This document shows, piece by piece, positions 1 through 11,798 of a stretch of DNA of 52,737 bases. Source of the DNA: Bacilli bacterium (GTDB lineage Bacteria; Bacillota_I; Bacilli_A; ML615J-28; CAG-698). Below the pieces are notes generated by a model. The model was not told where the DNA came from and made no database searches. It saw only the letters and a list, made by a program, of their open reading frames with translations. The position numbers were made by a program, and so were the translations under genes. Within the stretch, counting starts at the first letter, position 1. Each line of letters begins with the position of its first letter. Location: contig JAFSVH010000038.1 in assembly GCA_017450215.1 (NCBI GenBank), forward strand, positions 1 to 52,737, written 5' to 3'.

Positions 1-30
1 TAAATTATATCAAGGATTTCTTTTTTTTAT

Positions 31-105
31 TTAGTTATCAACATACTTTTTGATGACGGTATATATATAATCAAGAATTTAGTTGATAAACAACATACTT
101 CTTGA
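31..105. repeat. Imperfect direct repeat in the left flank
   Basis: Two related stretches lie at 31-53 and 79-105. Both begin TTAGTT, contain CAACATACTT and end TTGA. No coding frame of note crosses them. They precede a terminator-like hairpin at 147-173. Function unknown. Confidence 0.35.
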
Positions 106-146
106 GAGACACCCCTTATCAACAAAAATCTTTATTTATCCAAGAA

Positions 147-173
147 GACTCTGCAGAAGCAGGGCCTTTTTTT
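147..173 (+). terminator. Probable intrinsic terminator
   Basis: The stem CTCTGC/GCAGGG (149-154 with 159-164, one G-U pair) has an AGAA tetraloop and is followed by a T7 run at 167-173. It probably ends a transcript entering from left of the window and lies just before the first copy of the dispersed repeat. Confidence 0.55.
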
Positions 174-180
174 GCGTTGT

Positions 181-278
181 GCTGAGCTTATGCTTGGCTT
201 TTTTTATGCTTTGCGCAAGTTTTTAGCAAATTATTAGCAAAGGGGCTCGCAAATAAAACAATACATGATATAATGTAT
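181..278. repeat. Dispersed element copy A, phased GCAA motifs with -10 box
   Basis: GCAA occurs at 215, 226, 237 and 249, that is 11, 11 and 12 bp apart, about one helical turn each. It is followed by GGGGCTCGCAAATAAAAC and a TATAAT at 269-274. Near-identical cores lie at 9540-9637 (copy B) and 13595-13670 (copy C), always directly after a hairpin with a T-tract. The phasing on one DNA face followed by a -10 box looks like a regulated promoter rather than a coding or transposon sequence. No good -35 box is present, which would fit activator dependence. Confidence 0.6.
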
Positions 279-280
279 GC

Positions 281-463
281 AGGCGCTTGGCGAGGAGAGG
301 CTTTTCTGTGCATATGAGGAGAATTGGGGCTGTGCTTGTACAATTGTTGTTTAAGCATAAGCTCAAATCTCACATGGTGTACAAAAATGCCATGCATAGC
401 TAGAGCAGTGCTAATAACTAAATAACAAGAAAATTGATCATGCAAAATGCATGATCTTTTTTT
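281..463 (+). ncRNA. Candidate small RNA of unknown family, about 180 nt
   Basis: The TATAAT at 269-274 would start a transcript near 281, and a strong terminator at 436-463 would end it. The body has no convincing plus-strand reading frame but contains hairpins, for example CATGG/CCATG around 373-395. The stretch 292-350 (GAGGAGAGGCTTTTCTGTGC and onward) recurs almost unchanged at 13736-13792 behind copy C, arguing for conserved function. I see no match to tmRNA, RNase P RNA or SRP RNA signatures. A 6S-like role is possible but unproven. Confidence 0.4.
436..463 (+). terminator. Intrinsic terminator, GATCATG hairpin family
   Basis: GATCATGCA (436-444) pairs perfectly with TGCATGATC (448-456) and is followed by T7. 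It is preceded by AAATAACAAGAAA, a prefix shared with the hairpins at 10294 and 13567 and absent from most other terminators here. Confidence 0.75.
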
Positions 464-503
464 AGTAAAACTTACATTAAATGGAATTTAATAATTTGAT
501 TTG

Positions 504-532
504 TTGTAAAATAATAATAAAAGCAATATAAT
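504..532 (+). promoter_or_regulatory. guaA promoter
   Basis: TTGTAA at 504-509 and TATAAT at 527-532 are separated by 17 bp. The start would fall near 539, giving a leader of about 20 nt before guaA, too short for a purine riboswitch. Confidence 0.6.
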
Positions 533-558
533 ATATAAGTGTTTGAAGGTGATGGTAT

Positions 559-2106
559 ATGCAAAACGAAAAATTATTAGTATTAGATTTTGGTGGACAA
601 TATAATCAATTAATTGCAAGACGAATTAGGGAGTGTAGTGTATATTGTGAAGTACATCCTTATAATATGAGTATAGAAGAAATTATTAAGTACAATCCTA
701 AAGGAATTATTTTTACTGGTGGACCAAATTCGGTATTTGAAAAGGGCTCCCCTTTGGTGGATAAGAAAGTTTTTGATTTAAATATTCCTATTTTAGGTAT
801 TTGTTATGGTTGCCAAGTAATAGCTTATTTAAATGACGGTAAAGTAAAACATGCTATTACTAGTGAATATGGGAAGATAAATGTTTCCATTAAAAAGGAT
901 TCTAAGTTATTTAAAGATGTAAGTGTAAATACGATTGTGTGGATGAGTCATACTGATTATGTTTCATCTGTGCCAAAAAATTATAAGATAACTGCTTTAA
1001 CAGAAAATTGTCCGGTAGCATCGTATGAAAATGAAAAAAAGAAGATTTATGCAGTGCAGTTTCATCCAGAAGTTATGCATACGGTTGAAGGAATGAAGAT
1101 GTTATCTAATTTTGTTTACAATGTATGTGGTTGCAATGGTGATTGGAAGATTAATAACTTTGTAAAAACTACTATAGATAGTCTTAAAGAAAAAATAGGC
1201 AATGGCAAGGTATTATGTGCTTTATCTGGTGGGGTAGATTCGTCAGTTGCTGCTGTACTACTATCAAAAGCTATAGGAAAACAACTTACATGTGTGTTTG
1301 TTGATCATGGATTGCTTCGTAAAAACGAAGGTGATGAAGTAGAAGCAATATTTGGTGAAAAGGGACGATATAAACTAAATTTTGTAAGAATTAATGCAGC
1401 AGAAAGATTTTATGAAAAACTTGCCGGAGTAACTGAACCGGAAGAAAAAAGAAAAATAATAGGTTCTGAATTTATCAAAGTCTTTGAAGAAGAAGCAAAA
1501 AAAATCGGGGCAGTCGATTTTTTAGTGCAAGGAACAATTTACCCTGATGTTATTGAATCAGGTTTAGGCAAATCTGCAACAATCAAATCACACCATAACG
1601 TTGGTGGTCTTCCATCAGTTGTTAATTTCAAAGAAATCATAGAGCCTCTTAGATTATTATTTAAAGATGAAGTTAGAAAAGTGGGTTCAGAACTTGGCCT
1701 ACCAGAGACTTTGGTATATCGTCAACCTTTTCCAGGACCTGGTCTAGGTGTAAGAATAGTAGGTGATATAACTTTAGAAAAAGTAAAGATTTTACAAGAG
1801 GCTGATTTTATCTTTAGAGAAGAAATAAGGAAAGCAGAACTAGACAAAAAATGCAATATAAGTCAGTATTTTGCGGTTTTAACAAATATGAGATCAGTTG
1901 GTGTAATGGGAGATTTTAGAACATATGATTATGCAATAGCCCTTCGTGCTGTTGAAACATCTGATTTTATGACAGCAGATTGGGTAAGAATTCCATATGA
2001 AACTCTTGATATAATATCAAGGAGAATTGTAAATGAAGTAAATGGTGTTAACAGAGTACTTTATGATTGTACATCTAAACCGCCAGCAACAATTGAATTT
2101 GAATAA
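559..2106 (+). CDS. guaA: GMP synthase (glutamine-hydrolysing)
   Basis: This enzyme converts XMP, glutamine and ATP to GMP in the cytoplasm, the last step of guanine nucleotide synthesis. At 515 residues it is full length for the single-chain form. The N-terminal class I glutamine amidotransferase domain shows the nucleophile Cys82 in GICYGCQ and the partner pair His169/Glu171 in QFHPE. The ATP pyrophosphatase loop SGGVDS is at 223-228, and the C-terminal dimerisation domain ends in KPPATIEFE. The ATG follows the SD-like AAGGTGAT. The gene is monocistronic, between its own promoter and a bidirectional terminator shared with the convergent LysR gene. Confidence 0.97.
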   Translation: MQNEKLLVLDFGGQYNQLIARRIRECSVYCEVHPYNMSIEEIIKYNPKGIIFTGGPNSVFEKGSPLVDKKVFDLNIPILGICYGCQVIAYLNDGKVKHAITSEYGKINVSIKKDSKLFKDVSVNTIVWMSHTDYVSSVPKNYKITALTENCPVASYENEKKKIYAVQFHPEVMHTVEGMKMLSNFVYNVCGCNGDWKINNFVKTTIDSLKEKIGNGKVLCALSGGVDSSVAAVLLSKAIGKQLTCVFVDHGLLRKNEGDEVEAIFGEKGRYKLNFVRINAAERFYEKLAGVTEPEEKRKIIGSEFIKVFEEEAKKIGAVDFLVQGTIYPDVIESGLGKSATIKSHHNVGGLPSVVNFKEIIEPLRLLFKDEVRKVGSELGLPETLVYRQPFPGPGLGVRIVGDITLEKVKILQEADFIFREEIRKAELDKKCNISQYFAVLTNMRSVGVMGDFRTYDYAIALRAVETSDFMTADWVRIPYETLDIISRRIVNEVNGVNRVLYDCTSKPPATIEFE

Positions 2107-2131
2107 ATTTATATAGTATCAATAAAAAATA

Positions 2132-2158
2132 AACCCATCGATTTCGATGGGTTTTATA
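2132..2158. terminator. Bidirectional terminator between guaA and the LysR gene
   Basis: AACCCATCG pairs with CGATGGGTT, flanked by an A-run upstream and T-rich sequence downstream, so it can serve both convergent genes. Confidence 0.85.
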
Positions 2159-2162
2159 ATAC

Positions 2163-3041
2163 TTAGTTATAATATGCTTTAACATGGTCAATGAAGGCCT
2201 CATCTACTAAAGAAAGTGGTTTTCCTTTTAACCATACAAATAAATAATCAATATATCGTTCTGGATTTACAACTTCCTTAACAATTATGTCTTTATTAGA
2301 AATATAAGATGTTTTTGGAAATAGACTAACGCCAATGTTGTTTCCTGATAACGCAGCTACATCCAAATAATTATCCATCTTACAAATTATATTAGGTTTA
2401 GCTCCTACTTCTTTAAACCACTTATTAATCATAGTATTAATTGATTCCCTACTAGGTACAATTAGTGACTGGTCCTTAAGAAGACTTAAATCTATTGTAT
2501 CTCCTGGTAAACTAGCTAGGGGATTTTTTACACTCATAAAGGCAGTCATTCTTTCACTTCCTACTTTAAAACTATTAAGTAGGGTATTATCACATGGGGC
2601 CGTGATTACTGCAAGATTGATAAGGCCACTGCGTAGTTTTTTAATTAATTCATCACTATTTCCATCAATAATATTAAAATGTACATTTTTATTTTTTGAA
2701 TAGAATGCTTCAATCCATTTAGCTGTTATATTAGGGGCACTACCTTCTACAAGACCAATATAGATTGTACCACTCATACCATCATTCATTGCTTTAACTT
2801 CATTTTTAGCTTTATTTACTAAAAGTAGTATTTCTTTTGCATGACGGTATAATAGTTTACCAGATTCAGTTAGCTGTAATGATCTTTTTCCTCTAATAAA
2901 AAGAGTGGTATTTAATTCTTTTTCTAAAGAATGAATTTGGGCACTTAAAGGTGGTTGACTAATACATAATTTAGTTGCAGCTCTGGTGATGTTTAATTCT
3001 TCAGCAACAGTTACAAAATAAGAAAGTGTACGTATATCCAT
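2163..3041 (-). CDS. LysR-family transcriptional regulator
   Basis: The 292-residue protein has the LysR layout: an N-terminal winged helix-turn-helix (about residues 18-37, with ITRAATKLCISQPPLSAQI), a linker helix, and a periplasmic-binding-protein-like effector domain to the C-terminus. It starts at an ATG behind AAGGAG. It is divergent from glnN with 125 bp between them, and a T-N11-A type palindrome lies at 3056-3076. By that arrangement it probably controls itself and perhaps the glnN-pyrG-purA-purB operon, as GltC-type regulators do in nitrogen metabolism. The inducer cannot be read from sequence. Confidence 0.92.
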   Translation of the reverse strand: MDIRTLSYFVTVAEELNITRAATKLCISQPPLSAQIHSLEKELNTTLFIRGKRSLQLTESGKLLYRHAKEILLLVNKAKNEVKAMNDGMSGTIYIGLVEGSAPNITAKWIEAFYSKNKNVHFNIIDGNSDELIKKLRSGLINLAVITAPCDNTLLNSFKVGSERMTAFMSVKNPLASLPGDTIDLSLLKDQSLIVPSRESINTMINKWFKEVGAKPNIICKMDNYLDVAALSGNNIGVSLFPKTSYISNKDIIVKEVVNPERYIDYLFVWLKGKPLSLVDEAFIDHVKAYYN

Positions 3042-3055
3042 TCGAACTCCTTTTT

Positions 3056-3076
3056 ATCATACGAAAAATGTATGAT
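3056..3076. promoter_or_regulatory. LysR-type T-N11-A palindrome
   Basis: ATCATAC (3056-3062) and GTATGAT (3070-3076) form a perfect 7-bp inverted repeat around GAAAAAT, the usual geometry of a LysR recognition site. It sits just upstream of the lysR start and about 30 bp before the -35 of glnN. Confidence 0.6.
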
Positions 3077-3107
3077 TACTATAATATTATATGTATTTGT
3101 TTTAATT

Positions 3108-3136
3108 TTGTCAATATTATATAATGGTGTTATATT
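3108..3136 (+). promoter_or_regulatory. glnN operon promoter
   Basis: TTGTCA (3108-3113), a 17-bp spacer and TATATT (3131-3136) lie about 30 bp before the glnN ATG. This is a good vegetative sigma-factor match in the lysR-glnN divergent region. Confidence 0.5.
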
Positions 3137-3166
3137 AGTATATTTTTATAAAATGGAGGGAATAAT

Positions 3167-6870
<3,704 letters not shown>

Positions 6871-6873
6871 TAT

Positions 6874-8154
6874 ATGCCAACTTTAGTAATTGAAGGTAGC
6901 CAATGGGGCGATGAAGGAAAAGGCAAAATAACTGATTATTATGCGCAAATAGCAGATGTTGTTGTGAGAAGTCAAGGCGGAAATAATGCCGGTCACACAA
7001 TTACAATTAATAATGAGAAATTTGCTCTTCGTAGCATTCCATCAGGTATTTTTAATCCTCATATTAAAAATATCCTTGCTAGTGGAATGGTTATTAATCC
7101 TAAACAAATGTTAGAAGAATTACATGGATTAGAAGCAAGAGGCATAACAAAATATAATCTATATATTTCTAATCGAGCTCATGTTGTACTTCCATACCAT
7201 GAATTATTAGATGGAGCCTATGAAAAGTATAAAGGTGATCATAAAATTGGTACAACAAAAAGAGGTATTGGTCCAAGCTATTCCGATAAAGCAAATCGAA
7301 TTGGCATCAGAATGGGTACATTTATCGATGAAGAAGATTTTAAAGAAAGTTTAAGTGAAACTTTGAAAATCAAAAATGCAGAATTAAAGATGTTAGGTTT
7401 AGAAGAACTTGATTTGAATACAATTTTTGATGAATATAAAATATATGCAAAAGAAATAAAGAGATATGTCTGTGATACATCTTTATTAATTGAAGAAGAA
7501 ATAGAAAGAGGTTCAAAAATATTATTTGAAGGAGCACAAGGAGTAATGCTTTGTCTTGATCATGGAACATATCCTTATGTAACATCATCATCACCAACTG
7601 GTTCAGCGGTACCACTTAATTGTGGAATAGCGCCTAGTTACATTAATAATATTTTAGGTATATGTAAATCATATACAACTCGTGTTGGTGAAGGTCCTTT
7701 TCCAACTGAAATTGAATCGGATATTGCATCATACATTAGAGAACGAGGTCATGAATATGGAACAGTCACAAAACGTCCAAGACGTGTTGGCTGGCTTGAT
7801 TGTGTTGAACTAAATTACGCAAGACGTGTTTCTGGAATTAATTATTTATCTTTAATGTTACTTGATGTATTAACTGGCCTTGATGAAATAAAGATTTGTT
7901 ATAAATATGAAATAGATGGTAAAGAAATAGATTACATGCCAGCAACTATTAAAGAATTAAATAAGGTTAAACCGGTATATTTAAGTCTAAAAGGTTGGGA
8001 TGAAGATATTTCTAATGTGAAATCATTTGACAAACTACCTGAAAATGCTAAGATGTATGTAAGAAAGATTGAAGAACTTACTAAAGCAAGTGTTGCCCTA
8101 ATTTCTGTAGGTCCTGATCGAAGTCAAACTATTAAAATTAAAGAAATATTTTAA
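6874..8154 (+). CDS. purA: Adenylosuccinate synthetase
   Basis: The GTP-dependent enzyme joins IMP and aspartate to adenylosuccinate. The 426-residue protein has the GTP-binding loop GSQWGDEGKGK near residues 8-18, the catalytic Asp13, and NNAGHTI with the catalytic His. The signature GPSYSDKANRIGIR and the C-terminal VGPDRSQTI are also present. It starts 3 bp after the pyrG stop with its SD (TAGGAG) inside the end of pyrG, indicating translational linkage. It works with purB, which follows at once. Confidence 0.97.
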   Translation: MPTLVIEGSQWGDEGKGKITDYYAQIADVVVRSQGGNNAGHTITINNEKFALRSIPSGIFNPHIKNILASGMVINPKQMLEELHGLEARGITKYNLYISNRAHVVLPYHELLDGAYEKYKGDHKIGTTKRGIGPSYSDKANRIGIRMGTFIDEEDFKESLSETLKIKNAELKMLGLEELDLNTIFDEYKIYAKEIKRYVCDTSLLIEEEIERGSKILFEGAQGVMLCLDHGTYPYVTSSSPTGSAVPLNCGIAPSYINNILGICKSYTTRVGEGPFPTEIESDIASYIRERGHEYGTVTKRPRRVGWLDCVELNYARRVSGINYLSLMLLDVLTGLDEIKICYKYEIDGKEIDYMPATIKELNKVKPVYLSLKGWDEDISNVKSFDKLPENAKMYVRKIEELTKASVALISVGPDRSQTIKIKEIF

Positions 8155-8173
8155 GCATTAGTTGGAGGGAAAA

Positions 8174-9469
8174 ATGATTCTTAGATATTCAAGAGAAAAA
8201 ATGCGCAAAATATGGAATGATGAAAATAAGTTTCAAGCCTTTTTAAAAGTAGAACTATTATCATGTAAAGCTTGGAGTGAATTAGGAGTTATTCCAAAAG
8301 AAGATGTCACTAAAATAGAAGAAAAAGCACAAATCAATTTAAAAAGAATTGAAGAAATTGAAGTAAGTACTAAACATGATGTTATAGCTTTTACTAGATC
8401 ATTAAGTGAATATCTAGGTGATGAAAAGAAGTGGGTGCATTATGGATTAACTTCGACTGATGTTGTTGATACTGCTAATGGATATTTATTAAAATGTGCT
8501 AATGATATAATTGAAGAAGACATTATTAAGTTTTTAGATGTTTTAAAGACAAAAGCACTAAAATATAAAGAAACACCATGTATTGGAAGGACTCATGGAA
8601 TTCATGCAGATATCACATCATTTGGTCTAAAGTGGGTTTTATGGCATGAAGAAATGATGCGCAATTTAGAAAGATTTAAAAATGCCAGAAAAGATGTAGA
8701 ATGTGGTAAAATTAGTGGAGCTGTTGGCAATTATGTAAATATTAATCCATTTGTTGAAGAATATGTATGCAAGAATTTAGGTATAGATTCAGCAAATATT
8801 TCAACTCAAGTTTTGCAACGTGATCGTCATGCATATTATGTTGCAACTTTAGCTTTAATTGCTTCTACATTAGAAAAAATTGCAACTGAAATAAGAAGTT
8901 TACAAAGAACTGAAATTCATGAAGTTGAAGAAGCCTTTACGTCTGGTCAAAAAGGAAGCAGTGCTATGCCACATAAGAAGAATCCAATTTCTTCAGAAAA
9001 TATTTGTGGGTGTGCTAGAATAATGCGAGGTTATATCATTCCAAGTTATGAAAATATTAGTTTATGGCATGAAAGAGATATTTCTCATTCATCAGCGGAA
9101 AGAATTATTTTTCCTGATGCAACTGAACTTTTAGATTATATGCTTAATAGATTTATGGGTGTTTTAGATAATCTTGTTGTATATGATAATAATATGCTGC
9201 AAAATATTTATAAAACTAATGGAGCTATTTTCTCACAAAGAGTAATGAATGCTTTGATTAGTAAAGGATTAAATCGTGAAAATGCTTATGATTTAGTTCA
9301 AATGATATCGCTTAAGTCATATAATGAAAATATTTCTTTTAAAGAATTATTATTAAATTATAGCGACATAATCAAGAATCTTTCTAAAGAGGAAATTGAA
9401 AACTGTTTTACATTAGATTATTATTTTAAGAATATTGATTATATTTATAAAAAATGTAAGATAGTATAA
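8174..9469 (+). CDS. purB: Adenylosuccinate lyase
   Basis: This fumarase/aspartase-superfamily enzyme splits adenylosuccinate to AMP and fumarate, and SAICAR to AICAR. The signature GSSAMPHKKNP is at 261-271 with the catalytic Ser, and TRTHG-type His motifs (GRTHGIHAD) are upstream. I place the start at ATG 8174 (431 residues), because an upstream in-frame TTG at 8162 overlaps the obvious SD GGAGGG at 8164-8169. It is the last gene of the glnN-pyrG-purA-purB operon and is followed by a terminator at 9503-9531. Confidence 0.96.
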   Translation: MILRYSREKMRKIWNDENKFQAFLKVELLSCKAWSELGVIPKEDVTKIEEKAQINLKRIEEIEVSTKHDVIAFTRSLSEYLGDEKKWVHYGLTSTDVVDTANGYLLKCANDIIEEDIIKFLDVLKTKALKYKETPCIGRTHGIHADITSFGLKWVLWHEEMMRNLERFKNARKDVECGKISGAVGNYVNINPFVEEYVCKNLGIDSANISTQVLQRDRHAYYVATLALIASTLEKIATEIRSLQRTEIHEVEEAFTSGQKGSSAMPHKKNPISSENICGCARIMRGYIIPSYENISLWHERDISHSSAERIIFPDATELLDYMLNRFMGVLDNLVVYDNNMLQNIYKTNGAIFSQRVMNALISKGLNRENAYDLVQMISLKSYNENISFKELLLNYSDIIKNLSKEEIENCFTLDYYFKNIDYIYKKCKIV

Positions 9470-9502
9470 AAAATAAATAAAAGATTTGGTTATTTTAACT
9501 AT

Positions 9503-9531
9503 AAGATCATGCAAAATGCATGGTCTTTTTT
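9503..9531 (+). terminator. purB terminator, GATCATG hairpin family
   Basis: AGATCATGCA pairs with TGCATGGTCT, followed by a T-run. It ends the nucleotide operon and abuts copy B of the dispersed element. Confidence 0.75.
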
Positions 9532-9539
9532 ATGCAATG

Positions 9540-9637
9540 CTTAGCTTATGCTTGGCTTTTTAAAGCAATGTGCAAGTATTATGCAAATTATTAGTAAAGG
9601 GGCTCGCAAATAAAACAATACACGATATAATACATGC
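9540..9637. repeat. Dispersed element copy B, phased GCAA motifs with -10 box
   Basis: GCAA-type motifs at 9572, 9583, 9594 (GTAA) and 9606 repeat the 11-11-12 spacing of copy A. The same GGGGCTCGCAAATAAAAC block follows, then TATAAT in CACGATATAATACATGC. The second module of copies A and C is missing; instead a short GGGCTCATGCTTAGC segment with a T-run ends at about 9668. The 9638-9720 remainder leads into the toxin-antitoxin promoter. Confidence 0.6.
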
Positions 9638-9691
9638 ATGGTAGCTGGGCTCATGCTTAGCTTTTTTTCATTTTAATTACAAACATTTTAC

Positions 9692-9713
9692 AAAACGTAC
9701 ACAAAAACGTACG
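9692..9713. promoter_or_regulatory. Paired GTAC sites upstream of the toxin-antitoxin promoter
   Basis: AAAACGTAC occurs twice, at 9692-9700 and 9704-9712, 12 bp apart. YefM-YoeB operators in enteric bacteria use adjacent palindromes with a GTAC core at about this spacing, so this is a reasonable autoregulation site, although here it lies just upstream of the -35 rather than over the promoter. Confidence 0.4.
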
Positions 9714-9720
9714 CTTTTAC

Positions 9721-9749
9721 TTGACAAAGAGTTTAGATTATTATATAAT
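9721..9749 (+). promoter_or_regulatory. Consensus promoter of the yefM-yoeB operon
   Basis: TTGACA (9721-9726), a 17-bp spacer and TATAAT (9744-9749) match the consensus exactly. The -35 box contains an in-frame TTG that could be mistaken for the antitoxin start. Confidence 0.85.
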
Positions 9750-9774
9750 GTTATTGAATATGGAGGATACATTT

Positions 9775-10017
9775 ATGATGAATACTAATATCACAAGTGC
9801 TCGTGAGAAATTATATAGCCTCGCATCAAGTTGTATTAAGTATAATAATGTTATTAATATAAATACAAAAGAAGGTAATGTAATTATGATGAGTGAAGAA
9901 GATTACAATAATATTATGGAGTCTTTATATTTGGCTGGAATTCCTGGAATGTATGAAAGTATAGAAGAAGGAGTAAATACTTCATTAGAAGATTGTAAGA
10001 AAGTAGAATGGAAATAG
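9775..10017 (+). CDS. yefM: Phd/YefM-family antitoxin
   Basis: The 80-residue protein begins MMNTNITSAREKLYSLASS, the usual Phd/YefM N-terminal DNA-binding fold. Its C-terminal half is acidic (YESIEEGVNTSLEDCKKVEW) and would wrap the toxin. I chose ATG 9775 because GGAGG lies 8 bp upstream, while the longer frame would start inside the promoter. The toxin gene starts 10 bp before this stop, the normal antitoxin-first order. The pair is expected to repress its own promoter. It sits between copy B of the dispersed element and the MarR gene. Confidence 0.88.
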   Translation: MMNTNITSAREKLYSLASSCIKYNNVININTKEGNVIMMSEEDYNNIMESLYLAGIPGMYESIEEGVNTSLEDCKKVEWK

Positions 10018-10271
10018 TTTTTACTCGTCAAGCCGCTAAAGATTTTGAGAAAATTAAACAAAATCCAAGTTTACACAAAAAGGTGGTGGCACTTTTAGAA
10101 TTAATAGAAGAGAATCCATTTCAAAATCCTCCTTCATTTGAGAAATTGATAGGATTTGATTCAGTATATTCTAGAAGAATAAATATTCAACATAGGCTTG
10201 TATATCAAGTTTATGAAAAAGAAAAAATAATTAAAGTAATTAGAATGTGGACACATTACGAAGGAGTTTAG
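10008..10271 (+). CDS. yoeB: YoeB/Txe-family ribosome-dependent mRNA interferase toxin
   Basis: YoeB toxins cut mRNA in the ribosomal A site. The 87-residue protein has the family core YSRRINIQHRLVYQV and ends in MWTHYEGV. Glu45, Arg63, His83 and Tyr84 match the catalytic residues of the family in order, so it looks active. It overlaps yefM by 10 bp and is followed by a terminator, giving a closed two-gene operon. Identification as YoeB rather than RelE rests on the HRLVY block and the terminal His-Tyr. Confidence 0.9.
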   Translation: MEIVFTRQAAKDFEKIKQNPSLHKKVVALLELIEENPFQNPPSFEKLIGFDSVYSRRINIQHRLVYQVYEKEKIIKVIRMWTHYEGV

Positions 10272-10293
10272 AAATAATTAAATAACAAGAAAT

Positions 10294-10322
10294 AGATCAT
10301 GTAAAAGCATGGTCTTTTTTAT
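10294..10322 (+). terminator. yefM-yoeB terminator, GATCATG hairpin family
   Basis: AGATCATG pairs with CATGGTCT, followed by T6. The prefix AAATAACAAGAAAT is the same as at the hairpins at 436 and 13567. Confidence 0.75.
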
Positions 10323-10359
10323 ATCCATTTTGTAATTTTATTAGATTAATGCATTCATA

Positions 10360-10388
10360 TTGACAAATTAAATCGGAACCGATATAAT
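10360..10388 (+). promoter_or_regulatory. Consensus promoter of the MarR redox operon
   Basis: TTGACA (10360-10365), 17 bp and TATAAT (10383-10388). The expected start nucleotide is at about 10395, the A of the marR ATG, so the mRNA should be leaderless. Confidence 0.85.
10372..10383. promoter_or_regulatory. MarR operator candidate inside the promoter spacer
   Basis: ATCGG-AA-CCGAT is an inverted repeat lying wholly between the -35 and -10 boxes. It is GC-rich in a very AT-rich region, so a chance palindrome is unlikely. A bound MarR dimer would block RNA polymerase. Confidence 0.6.
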
Positions 10389-10394
10389 TATAGT

Positions 10395-10838
10395 ATGAGA
10401 TACAATGATGATAATTATTTACTATTAGAAACACAAATATGTTTTCCAACTTACGCTGTCTTTAACAAGATTTTAAGACGTTATCAACCGCTTTTAAAAG
10501 AACTCAACCTCACATATACTCAGTATATAATTATGATGGTTTTGTGGGAAAAAGAAGTGACAACTGAAAAAGATATTGGCGAAACACTCTTCTTAAAATC
10601 AAACACGCTAACTGATACATTAAGGTTAATGGAAAAGAAAGGACTTATAAAAAGAGTTAAAAGTGACAAAGATAAACGTAAATTAGAAATCATAGTGACA
10701 GAAGAAGGAAAAGAATTGAAAAAGAAAGCAATTAATGTTCCAAAAACTTTATACAATGAGCACTGGTTAACTGATGATGAATTCGATCAATATAGAGAAT
10801 TGTTATATAAACTTTTGAAAGGAGATTGGGGAGAATGA
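10395..10838 (+). CDS. MarR/OhrR-family transcriptional regulator
   Basis: The 147-residue protein has the MarR fold: an N-terminal dimerisation helix ([20 protein letters not shown]), [14 protein letters not shown], and a winged helix ([30 protein letters not shown]). The single Cys near residue 16 (QICF) aligns with the peroxide-sensing Cys of OhrR repressors, so redox sensing is plausible. There is no SD; the promoter predicts transcription starting at the ATG itself. It overlaps the next gene by ATGA and probably represses the whole redox operon through the spacer palindrome. Confidence 0.92.
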   Translation: MRYNDDNYLLLETQICFPTYAVFNKILRRYQPLLKELNLTYTQYIIMMVLWEKEVTTEKDIGETLFLKSNTLTDTLRLMEKKGLIKRVKSDKDKRKLEIIVTEEGKELKKKAINVPKTLYNEHWLTDDEFDQYRELLYKLLKGDWGE

Positions 10839-11779
10839 TTATTAAAGCAATTCACTTTAGAAAGAATGGTTTTTATACAGCACCATTTATTTTTGGTGGT
10901 GAAGATGGACCAGAAAATTATGATATCAAGGAAAGATATCGTGGAAGTTTACAAAATTATTTAATCGATACAGGAAAGGAAGTTATCTTAGTAGATACTG
11001 CTATTCCAAAAGGAACACCAGAAGAGGTTCCAAATGAAAATTCACCTATGTTTACAGGCCTTGATTCAATCGACTATATAGATGGTTTAAAGCAGTTGGG
11101 TTATATGCCAGAACAAGTATCTAAAATCATCCTTACTCATAAACATGGCGATCATTCAGGAAGATTAAAAGATTTTCCAAATGCTCAAATTTTTGTAAAT
11201 GAAGATGAATGTTGTGCTGATGAATTAAAAGGATTAAATAATATCGTTTCTGTAAAATTCAAAAGTGGCGCTTTTTATAATTTTCCTGATACCGAAGAAA
11301 TTGCACCAAGTGTTCATATGATCAAAGCTAAAGGACATACTAATGGAAATAGTATGGTGATTGTTGAAGATAAAGAAGAAGGAATATTTTATATGTTCCA
11401 AGGTGATATCACATATACTGATGAAGCACTATATCGAAATAAATTATCCGTTGTTTATGAAGATCTTAAGGAAGCAAGAATAACTTTAGATAGAGTAAGA
11501 GAATTCGTGTGTAAACATCCTACTGTTTACATGGGAACTCATACTCCTCAAGGTCCTGAGAATCTTGAGGCTAAAAGAATTATAGACCTTAATAATCCAG
11601 TTGAAACAATTCCAGTAGGTGATATTACATTTAAAACTAAAACGGGTAAATATGTTTGTTCTATTTGTGGGTATGTATATGATCCAGCCAAAAATAATGG
11701 TATAGCCTTTGATGATTTACCAGAAGATTGGAAGTGCCCAAGATGCAAACAACCAAAAACAAAATTCAATGAAGCATAA
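10835..11779 (+). CDS. Metallo-beta-lactamase-fold hydrolase with C-terminal rubredoxin domain
   Basis: The 314-residue protein is a fusion. The MBL domain (about 1-245) carries the metal motif THKHGDH (101-107), His168, Asp191 and His236. The C-terminal rubredoxin domain (about 272-310) has CSICG and CPRC, with Cys275, Cys278, Cys301 and Cys304 for one iron. Such a layout suggests an electron-receiving diiron or zinc enzyme in oxygen or peroxide detoxification, related in idea to flavodiiron proteins but lacking the flavin domain in the same chain. A flavodoxin is encoded downstream. The start is ATG 10835, overlapping the marR stop, not the upstream TTG. Confidence 0.88.
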   Translation: MIIKAIHFRKNGFYTAPFIFGGEDGPENYDIKERYRGSLQNYLIDTGKEVILVDTAIPKGTPEEVPNENSPMFTGLDSIDYIDGLKQLGYMPEQVSKIILTHKHGDHSGRLKDFPNAQIFVNEDECCADELKGLNNIVSVKFKSGAFYNFPDTEEIAPSVHMIKAKGHTNGNSMVIVEDKEEGIFYMFQGDITYTDEALYRNKLSVVYEDLKEARITLDRVREFVCKHPTVYMGTHTPQGPENLEAKRIIDLNNPVETIPVGDITFKTKTGKYVCSICGYVYDPAKNNGIAFDDLPEDWKCPRCKQPKTKFNEA

Positions 11780-11798
11780 AAAGGAAATGGAGGAAAAT

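Noticed and set aside
188..445. Minus-strand frame of 85 codons in the repeat leader
   Set aside because: It lies wholly inside copy A of the dispersed element, has no protein-like composition, and is interrupted in the related copies.
281..463. Identification of the copy A transcript as 6S RNA, SRP RNA or tmRNA
   Set aside because: No SRP apical-loop or tmRNA tag/Ala acceptor motif is visible, and a 6S central bubble cannot be shown by eye; left as an unknown small RNA.
539..558. Purine riboswitch before guaA
   Set aside because: The predicted leader is only about 20 nt and the conserved purine-aptamer loops are absent.
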